From positions 744,001 through 808,000 of the forward strand of contig NZ_BSDD01000001.1 in the NCBI RefSeq assembly GCF_030268065.1: a stretch of 64,000 nt of DNA, written 5' to 3'. Both the position numbers and the translations under genes were made by a program. Of this stretch, positions 36,213 to 44,135 are shown one piece after another; position 1 is the first letter of the stretch; each line of letters starts with the position of its first letter. This DNA comes from Geothrix rubra (GTDB lineage Bacteria; Acidobacteriota; Holophagae; Holophagales; Holophagaceae). The notes below the pieces were generated by a model. That model saw only the letters and a program-made list of their open reading frames with translations. It was not told the DNA's origin and searched no databases.

Positions 36213-36218
36213 TATGCT
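36213..36218 (+). promoter_or_regulatory. TATGCT -10-like hexamer close to the M23 peptidase start
   Basis: TATGCT lies eight bases before ATG 36227 and matches the TATAAT consensus at four of six positions. The intervening bases are G-rich, so they could also act as a ribosome site. No clear -35 is seen 16-18 bases upstream. It is listed because the same short spacing recurs at several starts in this window. Confidence 0.3.
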
Positions 36219-36226
36219 GGGGGGCC

Positions 36227-37219
36227 ATGTCCACCCAACCGGAACGACGCCGCGCCGTGCGCTCCAGCCGCCCCGATTCAGGCCGGTGGCTCACGGTCAT
36301 GGTGGTCTTCAGCCACCGCACCTTCCGCTGGTCCCTCACCCGGAGGCTCATGGTGTGGATGCTCGGGATCGTGGCGGGTTTCTCGGCCCTGGCCATGATC
36401 GGCTCCGGCTACGGGCTGTGGGCCACCAAGAAGATCATGAGCTTCAGTCGCCTCCAGCAGGAGACCCGCCGGCAGCAGGACCAGCTGCGCTCCTCGCTGG
36501 ACCAGGCCCAGGAGCTGGAGGCGGAAATGGAGACCCTCCGCAAGCAGCACACGGAACTCCTGAAGCTGCTGGACCCCAAAGGGCCCGCCCCCGCCATCCC
36601 GCCGCCCGGCAGCCCGGCTGGGCGTGGGACTCCGGCGGAACCCAAGGCCGCCGCCAAGCTGCCCCCGGGCACTCAGCAGCGCATTTCCAAGCTCCAGGAC
36701 GAACTGGACCAGACCAGCCGGCAGATCGAGCTCGTGAAGACCCGGATGGAGCCCGTGCTGTGGGCCTGGTCCCACACCCCCTCGATCCCGCCGACCGCCG
36801 GCTTTCTGAGCTCCGGATTCGGCGTGCGGATCTCCCCCTTCTCCAAGGGGAACGAGGTCGGGGACGGCCTGCTCGGCTACCACACCGGCCTGGACATCAG
36901 CAACGCCCTCGACACGCCCATCCAGGCCACGGCGGACGGCACGGTGGAGGAGGCCGGGTGGATGGACCGCTACGGCAACGGGGTCGTCCTCCGCCATACG
37001 CCGGAACTCGAGACGCTGTACGCCCACATGGATCGTGTGGCGGTGAAAGTGGGCCAGCAGGTCAGCCGGGGGGACATCCTCGGCTACATGGGGCGCACGG
37101 GCAACGCCACCGGCGTCCACCTCCACTACGAAGTCCGCATCGCGGGCCATCCCGTGAACCCCACCCCCTACCTCAAGCTCCAGCGCCAGTGGCTGCACGC
37201 CATCGGCAGGCAGTCCTAA
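36227..37219 (+). CDS. M23-family (LytM-like) peptidoglycan endopeptidase, membrane-anchored
   Basis: 330-residue protein. A cytoplasmic basic N-terminus leads to one membrane helix (about 43-65). A coiled coil (about 75-185, broken by a proline-rich linker) and a C-terminal M23 domain follow. Zinc-site elements are YHTGLDIS (H and D) and the HLHYEV histidine pair; TLYAHMDRV and GRTGNATGVHLHYEV are family signatures. It probably cuts cross-links in the periplasm. The bactofilin gene follows 17 bases later; M23 peptidase-bactofilin pairs are known to control cell shape. Confidence 0.9.
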   Translation: MSTQPERRRAVRSSRPDSGRWLTVMVVFSHRTFRWSLTRRLMVWMLGIVAGFSALAMIGSGYGLWATKKIMSFSRLQQETRRQQDQLRSSLDQAQELEAEMETLRKQHTELLKLLDPKGPAPAIPPPGSPAGRGTPAEPKAAAKLPPGTQQRISKLQDELDQTSRQIELVKTRMEPVLWAWSHTPSIPPTAGFLSSGFGVRISPFSKGNEVGDGLLGYHTGLDISNALDTPIQATADGTVEEAGWMDRYGNGVVLRHTPELETLYAHMDRVAVKVGQQVSRGDILGYMGRTGNATGVHLHYEVRIAGHPVNPTPYLKLQRQWLHAIGRQS

Positions 37220-37236
37220 GGTCCCAGGAGAGTTCC

Positions 37237-37713
37237 ATGGCCGTATTCCGCAACAACACCAAGCGCCCCGACGCCGCCCCGGCGATCCACTCCCTGCTCG
37301 GCAAGGACGTCACGCTCACCGGCGAGATCCACACCGGAGACCGGAGCCTCCGCGTCGAGGGCACCGTGGATGGCACCATCCACTCCACGGGCGAGGTCTC
37401 CATCGCCCCCGGCGGGCTGGTGAAGGGCACGGTCTTCGCGAAGCACCTGATCGTCACCGGACGGGCCGAGGGCATCATGAAGATCTCGGAATGCCTCGAG
37501 ATCCACGGCACCGGCTACGTGGAGGGCGATGTGGAAGTGGGGTCCCTCGTGGTGGACGAGGGCGGCACGCTCCAGGGCGTCTGCGTCCGGAAGGACCAGC
37601 AGGCCAAGGGCCACGACGCCAGTGCCAACGGGGTCGCCAAGGGCGGTCCCCTGCCCATCTCCAAGCCGGACCCCAAGGACCTGAAGAAGCTTCCCGAACC
37701 GCCCCGGCACTGA
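37237..37713 (+). CDS. Bactofilin
   Basis: 158-residue bactofilin, a polymer-forming cytoskeletal beta-helix. The core reads LLGKDVTLTGEIHTGDRSLRVEG-type repeats (residues about 25-125) with regularly spaced G and V residues. A short N-terminal segment precedes it, as in membrane-associated bactofilins, and a proline/lysine-rich tail follows (ISKPDPKDLKKLPEPP). AGGAG precedes ATG 37237. Coupled to the M23 peptidase gene, it likely positions that enzyme to shape the cell. Confidence 0.92.
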   Translation: MAVFRNNTKRPDAAPAIHSLLGKDVTLTGEIHTGDRSLRVEGTVDGTIHSTGEVSIAPGGLVKGTVFAKHLIVTGRAEGIMKISECLEIHGTGYVEGDVEVGSLVVDEGGTLQGVCVRKDQQAKGHDASANGVAKGGPLPISKPDPKDLKKLPEPPRH

Positions 37714-37730
37714 ACCTCCGTCGGGGCGGT
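37698..37730. terminator. GC-rich stem between convergent bactofilin and fabF
   Basis: ACCGCCCCG (37698-37706) pairs with CGGGGCGGT (37722-37730) across a 15-base loop. The left arm overlaps the end of the bactofilin gene; the fabF stop begins at 37749. There is no T-run on either strand, so it may only slow polymerase or protect message ends. Such a stem between converging genes would serve both directions. Confidence 0.4.
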
Positions 37731-37748
37731 CCGGGGTCACCCGGCCTC

Positions 37749-39002
37749 TCAGACCTTCCTGAGGATCAGGCAGGCATTGGTCCCGCCGAAGCCGAAGCCG
37801 TTGTTCATGGCGTATTCGGCGTCGAAGGTGCCGGCCTTGTTGGGCGTGACATCCACGTCGCACTCGGGATCCTGGTTGTCCACGTTGATGGTCGGGGGGA
37901 TCTTCCCCGTCTTGACGGCCAGGGCAGTCACGATGGTCTCCAGGCCGCCGGCGGCCCCCAGCAGGTGACCGTGCATGGACTTGGTGCTGCTCACCTTGAT
38001 GCGCTTGGCGTGGTCTCCGAAGACCCGGTGGATGGCCATGCACTCCAGCTTGTCGCCCACAGGGGTGCTGGTGCCGTGCATGTTGATGTAGCCCACCTGC
38101 TCAGGGGCGATCCCGGCATCCTTCATGGCCGCCCGCATGACGCGCTGGCCCCCCTCGCCCTCGGGGGCCGGGCTGGTGATGTGGTTGGCGTCCCCGCTCA
38201 TGCCATACCCGGCCACCTCGGCATAGATCTTGGCGCCGCGGGCCTTCGCCAGTTCGTACTCCTCGAGGATGACGATGCCGGCGCCCTCGCTCATCACGAA
38301 GCCGTCGCGGTCCACGTCGAAGGGGCGCGAGGCCCGCTGGGGTTCGTCGTTCCGGGTGCTCAGGGCCCGCATGGCGGCGAATCCGCCCACCCCGAGCTGG
38401 TTGATGACCGAATCGCTCCCGCCGGCCATCATGCGGTCCGCATAGCCGAAGGCGATGAGGCGGGCGGCATCGCCGATGGCGTGGGCCCCGGTGGCGCAGG
38501 CGGTGGCCACGGCGCTGTTGGGTCCCTGCAGGCCGTACTTGATGCTGGCCTGGCCGCTGGCGAGGTTCACGATGAGGCTGGGGATGAAGAAGGGGCTGGT
38601 GCGGCGGGGACCGCGGTAGCCGTTGGCCTCGTCCCAGATGGTGCTGAGGCCGCCGATGCCGCTGCCGATGTAGGTCCCGAACACCTCGCGCTCCGCCTTG
38701 GTGAGCTCCACCCGGTCGAAGCCCGCATCCACCCAGGCCTCGTGGGCCGCGCCCAGGGCGTAGTGGATGAAGATGTCCATCTTCTTCTGTTCCTTCTTGT
38801 CGATGCACACGTCGGGGTTGAACCCCTTCACCTGCCCGGCGATCTTGCAGGCGAAGTCGGAGACGTCGAACCGGTCGATGGGACCGATGCCGCTCCGCCC
38901 CGCGAGCAGGTTGTCCCAGGTCTCGGTGGCATCGAGTCCGCAGGGATTCACGGTCCCCACGCCGGTGATGACCACGCGACGGCGATGGATGGGGGTGCTC
39001 AT
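37749..39002 (-). CDS. fabF: 3-oxoacyl-[acyl-carrier-protein] synthase II
   Basis: 417-residue condensing enzyme of fatty-acid elongation. The thiolase-fold active site is complete: C169 (ATACATGAHAIGDAA), H309 (INMHGTSTPVGD) and H346 (STKSMHGHLLGAAGG). N-terminal RRVVITGVG and C-terminal NNGFGFGGTNACLIL are standard. It is downstream of acpP in the same direction, but an intrinsic terminator stands between them, so expression of the two is probably unequal. Confidence 0.95.
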   Translation of the reverse strand: MSTPIHRRRVVITGVGTVNPCGLDATETWDNLLAGRSGIGPIDRFDVSDFACKIAGQVKGFNPDVCIDKKEQKKMDIFIHYALGAAHEAWVDAGFDRVELTKAEREVFGTYIGSGIGGLSTIWDEANGYRGPRRTSPFFIPSLIVNLASGQASIKYGLQGPNSAVATACATGAHAIGDAARLIAFGYADRMMAGGSDSVINQLGVGGFAAMRALSTRNDEPQRASRPFDVDRDGFVMSEGAGIVILEEYELAKARGAKIYAEVAGYGMSGDANHITSPAPEGEGGQRVMRAAMKDAGIAPEQVGYINMHGTSTPVGDKLECMAIHRVFGDHAKRIKVSSTKSMHGHLLGAAGGLETIVTALAVKTGKIPPTINVDNQDPECDVDVTPNKAGTFDAEYAMNNGFGFGGTNACLILRKV

Positions 39003-39060
39003 GCTTCACCTCTCGATCGGGCGGCAGGTCCCTGCTGTCTAAAGCCTACCTGCTCCGCTG

Positions 39061-39102
39061 AAAAAACGAACGTGCCGCAGGCCGGGGGGCGCTGCGGCAC
39101 GT
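39061..39102 (-). terminator. Intrinsic terminator/attenuator between acpP and fabF
   Basis: On the minus strand, a perfect 11-bp stem (ACGTGCCGCAG, 39070-39080, pairing with 39092-39102) has an 11-base GC-rich loop. It is followed by TTCG and a run of six T (39066-39061). This is a textbook rho-independent terminator placed 15 bases after the acpP stop and about 60 bases before fabF. Partial read-through would explain a large excess of acyl carrier protein message over fabF. Confidence 0.85.
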
Positions 39103-39117
39103 GACATGGGTGGAAGA

Positions 39118-39357
39118 TCAGGCCTTCGCGTGCTTCTCGATGTAGGCGATGGCGTCCCCGACGGTGCGGATCTTCTCCTGCTCGCTCTCGGGGATCTCCA
39201 GGCTGAAGGCCTCCTCGATGGCCATGATGATCTCGACGGTGTCGAGGCTGTCGGCGCCGAGGTCGTCCACGAAATGGCTGGACTCGGAAATGGAATCTTC
39301 GGGCTTGGCCAGCTGCTCAGCAATGATCGCAATGACCTTCTTACGCACATCAGCCAT
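39118..39357 (-). CDS. acpP: Acyl carrier protein
   Basis: 79-residue acidic helical protein. The phosphopantetheine serine is S37 in LGADSLDTVEIIMAIEE. It carries growing acyl chains for fatty-acid synthesis. ATG 39357 follows a GGAGGAG ribosome site. The downstream partner is fabF, the usual order. The gene has its own good promoter (39385-39413) and a terminator after it, consistent with high abundance. Confidence 0.96.
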   Translation of the reverse strand: MADVRKKVIAIIAEQLAKPEDSISESSHFVDDLGADSLDTVEIIMAIEEAFSLEIPESEQEKIRTVGDAIAYIEKHAKA

Positions 39358-39384
39358 CGTGGGCTCCTCCAGACGAACCCGAAA

Positions 39385-39413
39385 ACCGTAACACATCCCC
39401 CCTGGATTGCCAA
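39385..39413 (-). promoter_or_regulatory. Sigma-70-type promoter for acpP
   Basis: Minus strand: TTGGCA (39413-39408), a 17-base spacer, then TACGGT (39390-39385). Start of transcription would be near 39378, about 20 bases before the ribosome site and start codon. The spacer length and position are good; the -10 is a weak match (three of six). Confidence 0.6.
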
Positions 39414-39479
39414 ACCCCGGGTCAAGGTGTCCCTGGGAAGGCCGGTTGCGCCCCGGCGCGGGTTGTGCGGGAATGGCCC

Positions 39480-40415
39480 ATGCCCCGCGCCAAGCAGATC
39501 GAGGAACCCGAGCACGGCTGGCCCCTGGGATGGGCCGCCAGCCTGCGGGAGTTCCGCACCTTTCTCGCTGTCGAGCGGGGACTGTCGGGCCATACGGCTT
39601 CCGGCTACCTGTCCGACCTCACCCATCTGGCCGCCTGGGCCTGCGGGGAGGAGATCGCCGCCACGGATCTGGAACGAGACCACCTCACCCGCTTCCTGGT
39701 GAGCCAGCAAGCCCAGGGCAAGGCTCCGCGCAGCCTGGCGCGGATGAGTTCCAGCCTGCGGGCCTTCCTGACCTTCCTGCGCATGGAGGGTGGCGGCGGG
39801 GCCGGCCCCGAGGCGGTCGTGAAGCCGCCCCGGCCGCCCCGCATCCTGCCGCGCACCCTCGGGGAGAGCCAGGTGGAGGCCCTGCTGGCCGCACCCGACA
39901 CCACCGTGCCCCTGGGGGTGCGGGACCGGGCCTGGCTGGAGCTGCTCTACGCCTCCGGCCTGCGGGTGTCCGAGCTGACGGGCCTCCCCGCCCTGTCGGT
40001 CTTCCTGGATGAGGGGTTCCTGAAGGTGACGGGCAAGGGACGGAAGGAGCGGCTGATCCCCTTCGGCGCCGGGGCGGAGCGCTGGATCAGGGCCTGGCTG
40101 GGCCTGCGACCCGGCTTCCGTCCGAGGGGCGGGGAGCTCTTCGTGGGCCAGCGGGGCGAGGCCCTGACGCGCCAGCACCTCTGGCGGCTCCTGAAGGGCT
40201 ACGCGCGCCAGGCGGGCCTGCGCCCGGAGGCCGTCAGCCCCCATGTCCTGCGCCATGCGTTCGCCACCCATCTGCTGGACCACGGCGCGGACCTCCGGGC
40301 CGTCCAGGCGATGCTCGGCCATGCCGACATCAGCACGACCCAGATCTACACCCACGTCCACCAGGCCCGGCTCCGGGCCCTCTACGACCGGATGCACCCG
40401 CGATCCGCCCAGTGA
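39480..40415 (+). CDS. xerD: Tyrosine recombinase XerD-like
   Basis: 311-residue Xer recombinase. N-terminal core-binding domain (REFRTFLAVERGLSGHTAS) and catalytic domain with R (YASGLRVSELTGL), K (VTGKGRKERLIPF), SPHVLRHAFATHLL, GHADISTTQIYTH and the terminal tyrosine. With the XerC-like gene at 31508-32428 this could form the heterodimer that resolves chromosome dimers at dif. A GTG at 39465 is an alternative start; neither has a strong ribosome site. Divergent from acpP. Confidence 0.88.
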   Translation: MPRAKQIEEPEHGWPLGWAASLREFRTFLAVERGLSGHTASGYLSDLTHLAAWACGEEIAATDLERDHLTRFLVSQQAQGKAPRSLARMSSSLRAFLTFLRMEGGGGAGPEAVVKPPRPPRILPRTLGESQVEALLAAPDTTVPLGVRDRAWLELLYASGLRVSELTGLPALSVFLDEGFLKVTGKGRKERLIPFGAGAERWIRAWLGLRPGFRPRGGELFVGQRGEALTRQHLWRLLKGYARQAGLRPEAVSPHVLRHAFATHLLDHGADLRAVQAMLGHADISTTQIYTHVHQARLRALYDRMHPRSAQ

Positions 40416-40442
40416 TCGAGGCCACCTCGGCCTGGCGGGGGT

Positions 40443-41324
40443 TCAGGACTGGGCCAGGAGCACCCCGGCGGCCACCAGCGCCGCTCCGGCCACGAAGGGC
40501 AGCGTGATGGGCTGGCTGAAGAAGATCCAACCCAGGAGCGCCGTGACCACGGGCTGGGCGTTGCTGGCGATGGCCACCCGGCTGGGCTCCTTCAGGGAGA
40601 GCGCGTGGAACCAGAGCAGATAGGAGACGACGCTCGTCATCAGGCCGAGGTAGGCCAGCCCGAGCCAGGCCATGGGCGGCACTGAGGCAGGATGCAGCCG
40701 CGGCAGGCCCAGGGCCCCCAGCGGCGAGAAGACCGCCAAGCCGAAGAGGATGGACAGGGTGGTCGCCCGCTGGGCGCCGTGCTTCAACACCATGGGCCGG
40801 CTGGCCACGGTGTACCCGGCCCAGGCCACCACGGCCACCAGGATCATCAGGTCACCCAGGATCCACCGCGGCGGCAGGGCCGCCGTGCCGCGCCGACCCG
40901 CCAGGAGGACCACCACGCCCGCGAAGGCCAGGACCAGCCCCATCAGCTTGCGGGGACCGGGACGTTCCTGGCCCCTGGCCCAGGCCATGAGCAGCACCAC
41001 CGTGGGGGTGAGGGCGTAGAGCAGGGCCGCGTGGGAGGGCAGGGTGAAGGCCAGACCGCCCAGGAAGGCCACCTGGTTGAGGGCCACCCCCAGGAAGCCC
41101 AGCCAGAGGTAGGTCCGCCAATCGGCCCGGGCCAGGGGCCACAGGTCGAGGCCGCGGATCCGGGCCAGGACGAGGAACCCCGCCCCGGCGATGAGGAAGC
41201 GCAGGAGGCCCAGGACCAGGGTGGGCAGCGCGTCCGCCGCGATCTTCCCGAGCAGGTAGGTGCCCGCGGAGATGCAGGTGTGGAGCGTCATGACGACGGC
41301 GAAGCGGAGGTTCGTTCGACCCAT
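40443..41324 (-). CDS. EamA/DMT-superfamily transporter
   Basis: 293-residue inner-membrane protein with ten hydrophobic segments arranged as two EamA repeats (about 7-135 and 152-290). Family features include GLLRFLIAGAGFL, the first-repeat FTLPSHAALLYALTPTVV segment, and the second-repeat VVSYLLWFHALSL and SNAQPVVTALLGW stretches. Members export metabolites or amino acids; the substrate is not predictable. It ends 27 bases from xerD (convergent) and is divergent from the WYL protein. Confidence 0.88.
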   Translation of the reverse strand: MGRTNLRFAVVMTLHTCISAGTYLLGKIAADALPTLVLGLLRFLIAGAGFLVLARIRGLDLWPLARADWRTYLWLGFLGVALNQVAFLGGLAFTLPSHAALLYALTPTVVLLMAWARGQERPGPRKLMGLVLAFAGVVVLLAGRRGTAALPPRWILGDLMILVAVVAWAGYTVASRPMVLKHGAQRATTLSILFGLAVFSPLGALGLPRLHPASVPPMAWLGLAYLGLMTSVVSYLLWFHALSLKEPSRVAIASNAQPVVTALLGWIFFSQPITLPFVAGAALVAAGVLLAQS

Positions 41325-41423
41325 TCCATCAGCATGGCCGCCCCGGGCTCGCCCCGCTCCGCTGAATTGGGCGTGGACCCGCCGCGCGAGGTTGGGCGAT
41401 CATGGGCCCAGGAGCACCCACTC

Positions 41424-42515
41424 ATGGCCGTGACGAGGACCCCCCGCAAGAAGACCGGAACCGCCGAGACCGCCAAGGCCTCCAAGGCGGCGCCGAAGAA
41501 GCCCGCGGCGAAGGCCGCTCCGGCCAAGGCCGCCGCCGAGAAGCCGGCACCGAAGAAGGCCGCGGCGAAGAAGCCCGCGGCCAAGGCCGTCGAGGCCGAG
41601 GCGAAGCCCGTCCGGAAGGCCAAGACCGCCGTCGCCCCCGAGGCCGCCCCTGCCCCGGTGGCCCCCGCGGAACCCAAGCCCAAGGCCGCCCCCAGGCCCG
41701 CGGCGAAGCAGACCCCCGGCAGCGAGCCGGCCTTCTCCCCCCTCGCCGGGATCGTGCTGGCGGCGATCCGCGAGGGCCGGGCCCTGGAGTTCATCTTCGC
41801 GGATGCCGAAGCCAACGCGCCCCGCACCTTCGAGCCCCGCCAGCTCACCTTCGATGCCCTCAGCCAGGCCTGGTATGTGTGGGGCTGGGACCGCCGCTAC
41901 AACGCGGAACGCTTCCACCGCCTCGACCTGCTGGCCGAAGTGAACCCCGTGGAGGGCGTGGGCCGCTCGGCCCAGGGCCCCTACGCCGAGGACACCCCCG
42001 CCAACCAGATCGGCGGGTGGCTGGGCGGCGAGCCCATCGCCGTGAAGGCCCTCCTCATGAAGCAGTGGGTGTTCGCCGTGAAGCAGGCCCCCCCGGCCTT
42101 CCCCCACTTCCGCATGGAGGACCAGGGCGACGGCCAGGCCCTGGTGTCCTTTACCGCCACAGACCTGCGGGCCATCGCCCGCTGGGTGCTCCAGTTCGGG
42201 GACGGCATCCAGGTGCTGGAACCGGCCCGCCTCCAGGACCGCATCAAGCAGGTGGCCGCCGTCTGGATGGGCCGGGACCGCCAGGCCGCCCCGCCGGCCC
42301 GCGCCGAGAGCCCGCGGCACGAGCCCCGGCCGGAACCCAAGGCCGAAGCCCGTCCGGAGCCCCGTTCCGAACACCGCCCGTCCCGTTCCGAACCGGCCCA
42401 GGAACCCCGCAGGCACGAGGGCCGCCCCGCCCGGGAGCCCCGCCGCGAGCAGGATGAGGACGCGCCCAAGGGCAAGCCCGGGAAGCTGGAGATCATCCGC
42501 TTCGACCGGCTCTGA
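41424..42515 (+). CDS. WYL-domain protein with histone-H1-like N-terminal tail
   Basis: 363-residue protein in three parts. Residues about 5-95 are almost entirely K, A, P, E and T, with repeated KKPAAK-type units like bacterial histone-H1-like proteins. Residues about 105-185 match a WYL domain (RALEFIFADAE, RTFEPRQLTFDALSQAWYVWGWD and the RFHRLDLL strand). Residues about 195-285 match the WCX extension. The last 75 residues are rich in R, E, P and H. WYL regulators normally carry an N-terminal winged helix; none is present. The K-rich tail may bind DNA or RNA instead. The start at 41424 was picked as the first ATG before the K-rich tail. Confidence 0.75.
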   Translation: MAVTRTPRKKTGTAETAKASKAAPKKPAAKAAPAKAAAEKPAPKKAAAKKPAAKAVEAEAKPVRKAKTAVAPEAAPAPVAPAEPKPKAAPRPAAKQTPGSEPAFSPLAGIVLAAIREGRALEFIFADAEANAPRTFEPRQLTFDALSQAWYVWGWDRRYNAERFHRLDLLAEVNPVEGVGRSAQGPYAEDTPANQIGGWLGGEPIAVKALLMKQWVFAVKQAPPAFPHFRMEDQGDGQALVSFTATDLRAIARWVLQFGDGIQVLEPARLQDRIKQVAAVWMGRDRQAAPPARAESPRHEPRPEPKAEARPEPRSEHRPSRSEPAQEPRRHEGRPAREPRREQDEDAPKGKPGKLEIIRFDRL

Positions 42516-42521
42516 TCCGGA

Positions 42522-44087
42522 TCAGTTCGCGAGGGTCCAACCCCGCCGTCCCGGCACGTAGCCGTAGGACTGTCCCAGGGGATCGAAGGCCACGCCCCGG
42601 AGCCGCCGGTCCGCGGCCAGGTAGGCCACGCCGTAGGTGAGCTGGACCACGGGGAAGTCGCTCTGCACCAGCAGGTTGATCCGCCGGTACATGGCGCGGC
42701 GGCGCCCGGCGTCCATTTCGTGCCGGGCCGCCGCGAAGAGCCGGTCCACCTCGGGATTGTGGTAGCGGGTGACGTTCGTGCCGCCCTGGATGCCCTCGCT
42801 GGTGAAGAGCGGCGCCTCGGCGTCCGGATCCAGGCTTGTGTTCCAGCCGTAGGCCCAGAGGTCGCCCTCCCCCTTGGCGGCCCGGGCCAGCACCTCGTCG
42901 ATGCCCACCCGCCGCAGGTCCAGGTCGATGCTCGCCTTCTTCGCAAGGGCGGCGAAGGCCTCGGCGGCATCCAGCCGGGAGTAGCCCCGGGTGGCGTACA
43001 TCACGAGCCGAAGCGGCCGCCCGTTCGCGTTCCGGCGCACCCCGTCAGGCCCGGGATGCCAGCCGGCCGCGTCCAGGAGGGCCCGGGCCCGATCCAGCTT
43101 CGGGAGCGTCTGGGGAACGGCCTCGTAGGCCCAGCTGAGGGGGGACCAGAGGCTGGTGGCCAGGCGGGCGGGGTGCAGCTGGCGCTGGGCCAGGAGGAAG
43201 TCCAGGGGCTGGAGTTCCGCCAGGGCCCGGCGGAGCCGTTTGTCCCCCAGCAGGCTGCGGGCGGGGTCGCAGTCCAGCCAGAAGGTGTCGTACGAGGCGG
43301 TGGGGGCCGACAGGGCCTGGAGCCCCGGCGTGCCCAGGGCCCCCTGGCGGAGGAGGTAATGGTGGAACCAGTCCAGGTCGGCGAAGTGGTACTCCCCTGC
43401 GCGGATCTGGCGCAGGTAGTCGGCCGCGTCGGGCGGTTGCACCCGGAAATGGAAACGGTCCCAACGGCCCGGATGGGGGCCCCGGTACCCCGGCCAGCGT
43501 TCGATCTGGATGTCGCGGGAGGTGGCGCCGGGCAGCACCCGGTAGGGGCCGGACCCCACCGGGGCGTAGTTCAGCGGGTTCTGGAAGGGGTCCGCCCCCA
43601 GGTGGTAGAGCTTCCGTGGGACGGGCTGGAAGTTGTAGAGGTCGGCGAGAAGCGTGGCCCGGGGCTGGCGCAGGCGGATGCGGATCCTGAGGGGCCCCTC
43701 GGCCACCACGCTGTCCAGGGTCCGCACGCCCACCAGGTCGAAGACCTTGCGCACGGCCGGCAGGGAGAGCATGCGCCAGGTGGCCACCACGTCCTCCGCC
43801 TCGACCGGGCTGCCGTCCTGCCAGGTGAGGCCGGGCCGCAGCTTCAGCAGCACATTCCGGCCGTCTTTCGAGATCTCCCAGGATTCCAGCATCTCCGGCA
43901 GGTAGTTGCCGTGCTCGTCGATGGCCACGAGCCGGTCGAAGACCAGATCCACCACCTGCACCTCCACCTCCCGGGCCAGGAGGAGGGGATCCAGGCTGAG
44001 CACCGGCTTGTCCAGGGCGATGGAGATGGGATCCGTGGCCCGCAGGATGGCGGCGAGGCAGAGGGCGGACAGGATCCCGGGACGCAT
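42522..44087 (-). CDS. Family-5 extracellular solute-binding protein (peptide type), second copy
   Basis: 521-residue periplasmic binding protein. An N-terminal signal peptide (MRPGILSALCLAAILRA) is followed by the SBP_bac_5 fold: LRPGLTWQDGSPVEAEDVV, YAPVGSGPYRV, RVGIDEVLARAAKGEGDLW and WNTSLDPDAEAPLF. It normally delivers oligopeptides or similar ligands to an ABC permease, but no permease or ATPase gene is adjacent. It is a paralogue of the gene 48 bases upstream, sharing motif order throughout and the ending (RGW-TLA-like). Co-transcribed with that gene. Confidence 0.88.
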   Translation of the reverse strand: MRPGILSALCLAAILRATDPISIALDKPVLSLDPLLLAREVEVQVVDLVFDRLVAIDEHGNYLPEMLESWEISKDGRNVLLKLRPGLTWQDGSPVEAEDVVATWRMLSLPAVRKVFDLVGVRTLDSVVAEGPLRIRIRLRQPRATLLADLYNFQPVPRKLYHLGADPFQNPLNYAPVGSGPYRVLPGATSRDIQIERWPGYRGPHPGRWDRFHFRVQPPDAADYLRQIRAGEYHFADLDWFHHYLLRQGALGTPGLQALSAPTASYDTFWLDCDPARSLLGDKRLRRALAELQPLDFLLAQRQLHPARLATSLWSPLSWAYEAVPQTLPKLDRARALLDAAGWHPGPDGVRRNANGRPLRLVMYATRGYSRLDAAEAFAALAKKASIDLDLRRVGIDEVLARAAKGEGDLWAYGWNTSLDPDAEAPLFTSEGIQGGTNVTRYHNPEVDRLFAAARHEMDAGRRRAMYRRINLLVQSDFPVVQLTYGVAYLAADRRLRGVAFDPLGQSYGYVPGRRGWTLAN

Positions 44088-44135
44088 AGAGGACCTATCG
44101 GCCTGAGGACGGCCCAGGTTTGAAACGGACCGCCT

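Noticed and set aside
31508-40415. Two tyrosine recombinases taken as integrases flanking a mobile island
   Set aside because: Both look like XerC/XerD, the genes between are ordinary housekeeping genes, and no attachment repeats, tRNA or phage genes were seen.
41288-41848. Minus-strand frame over the K/A/P-rich tail of the WYL protein
   Set aside because: The antisense of KKPAAK-type repeats gives low-complexity A/G/F/L; the plus-strand frame continues into a real WYL domain.
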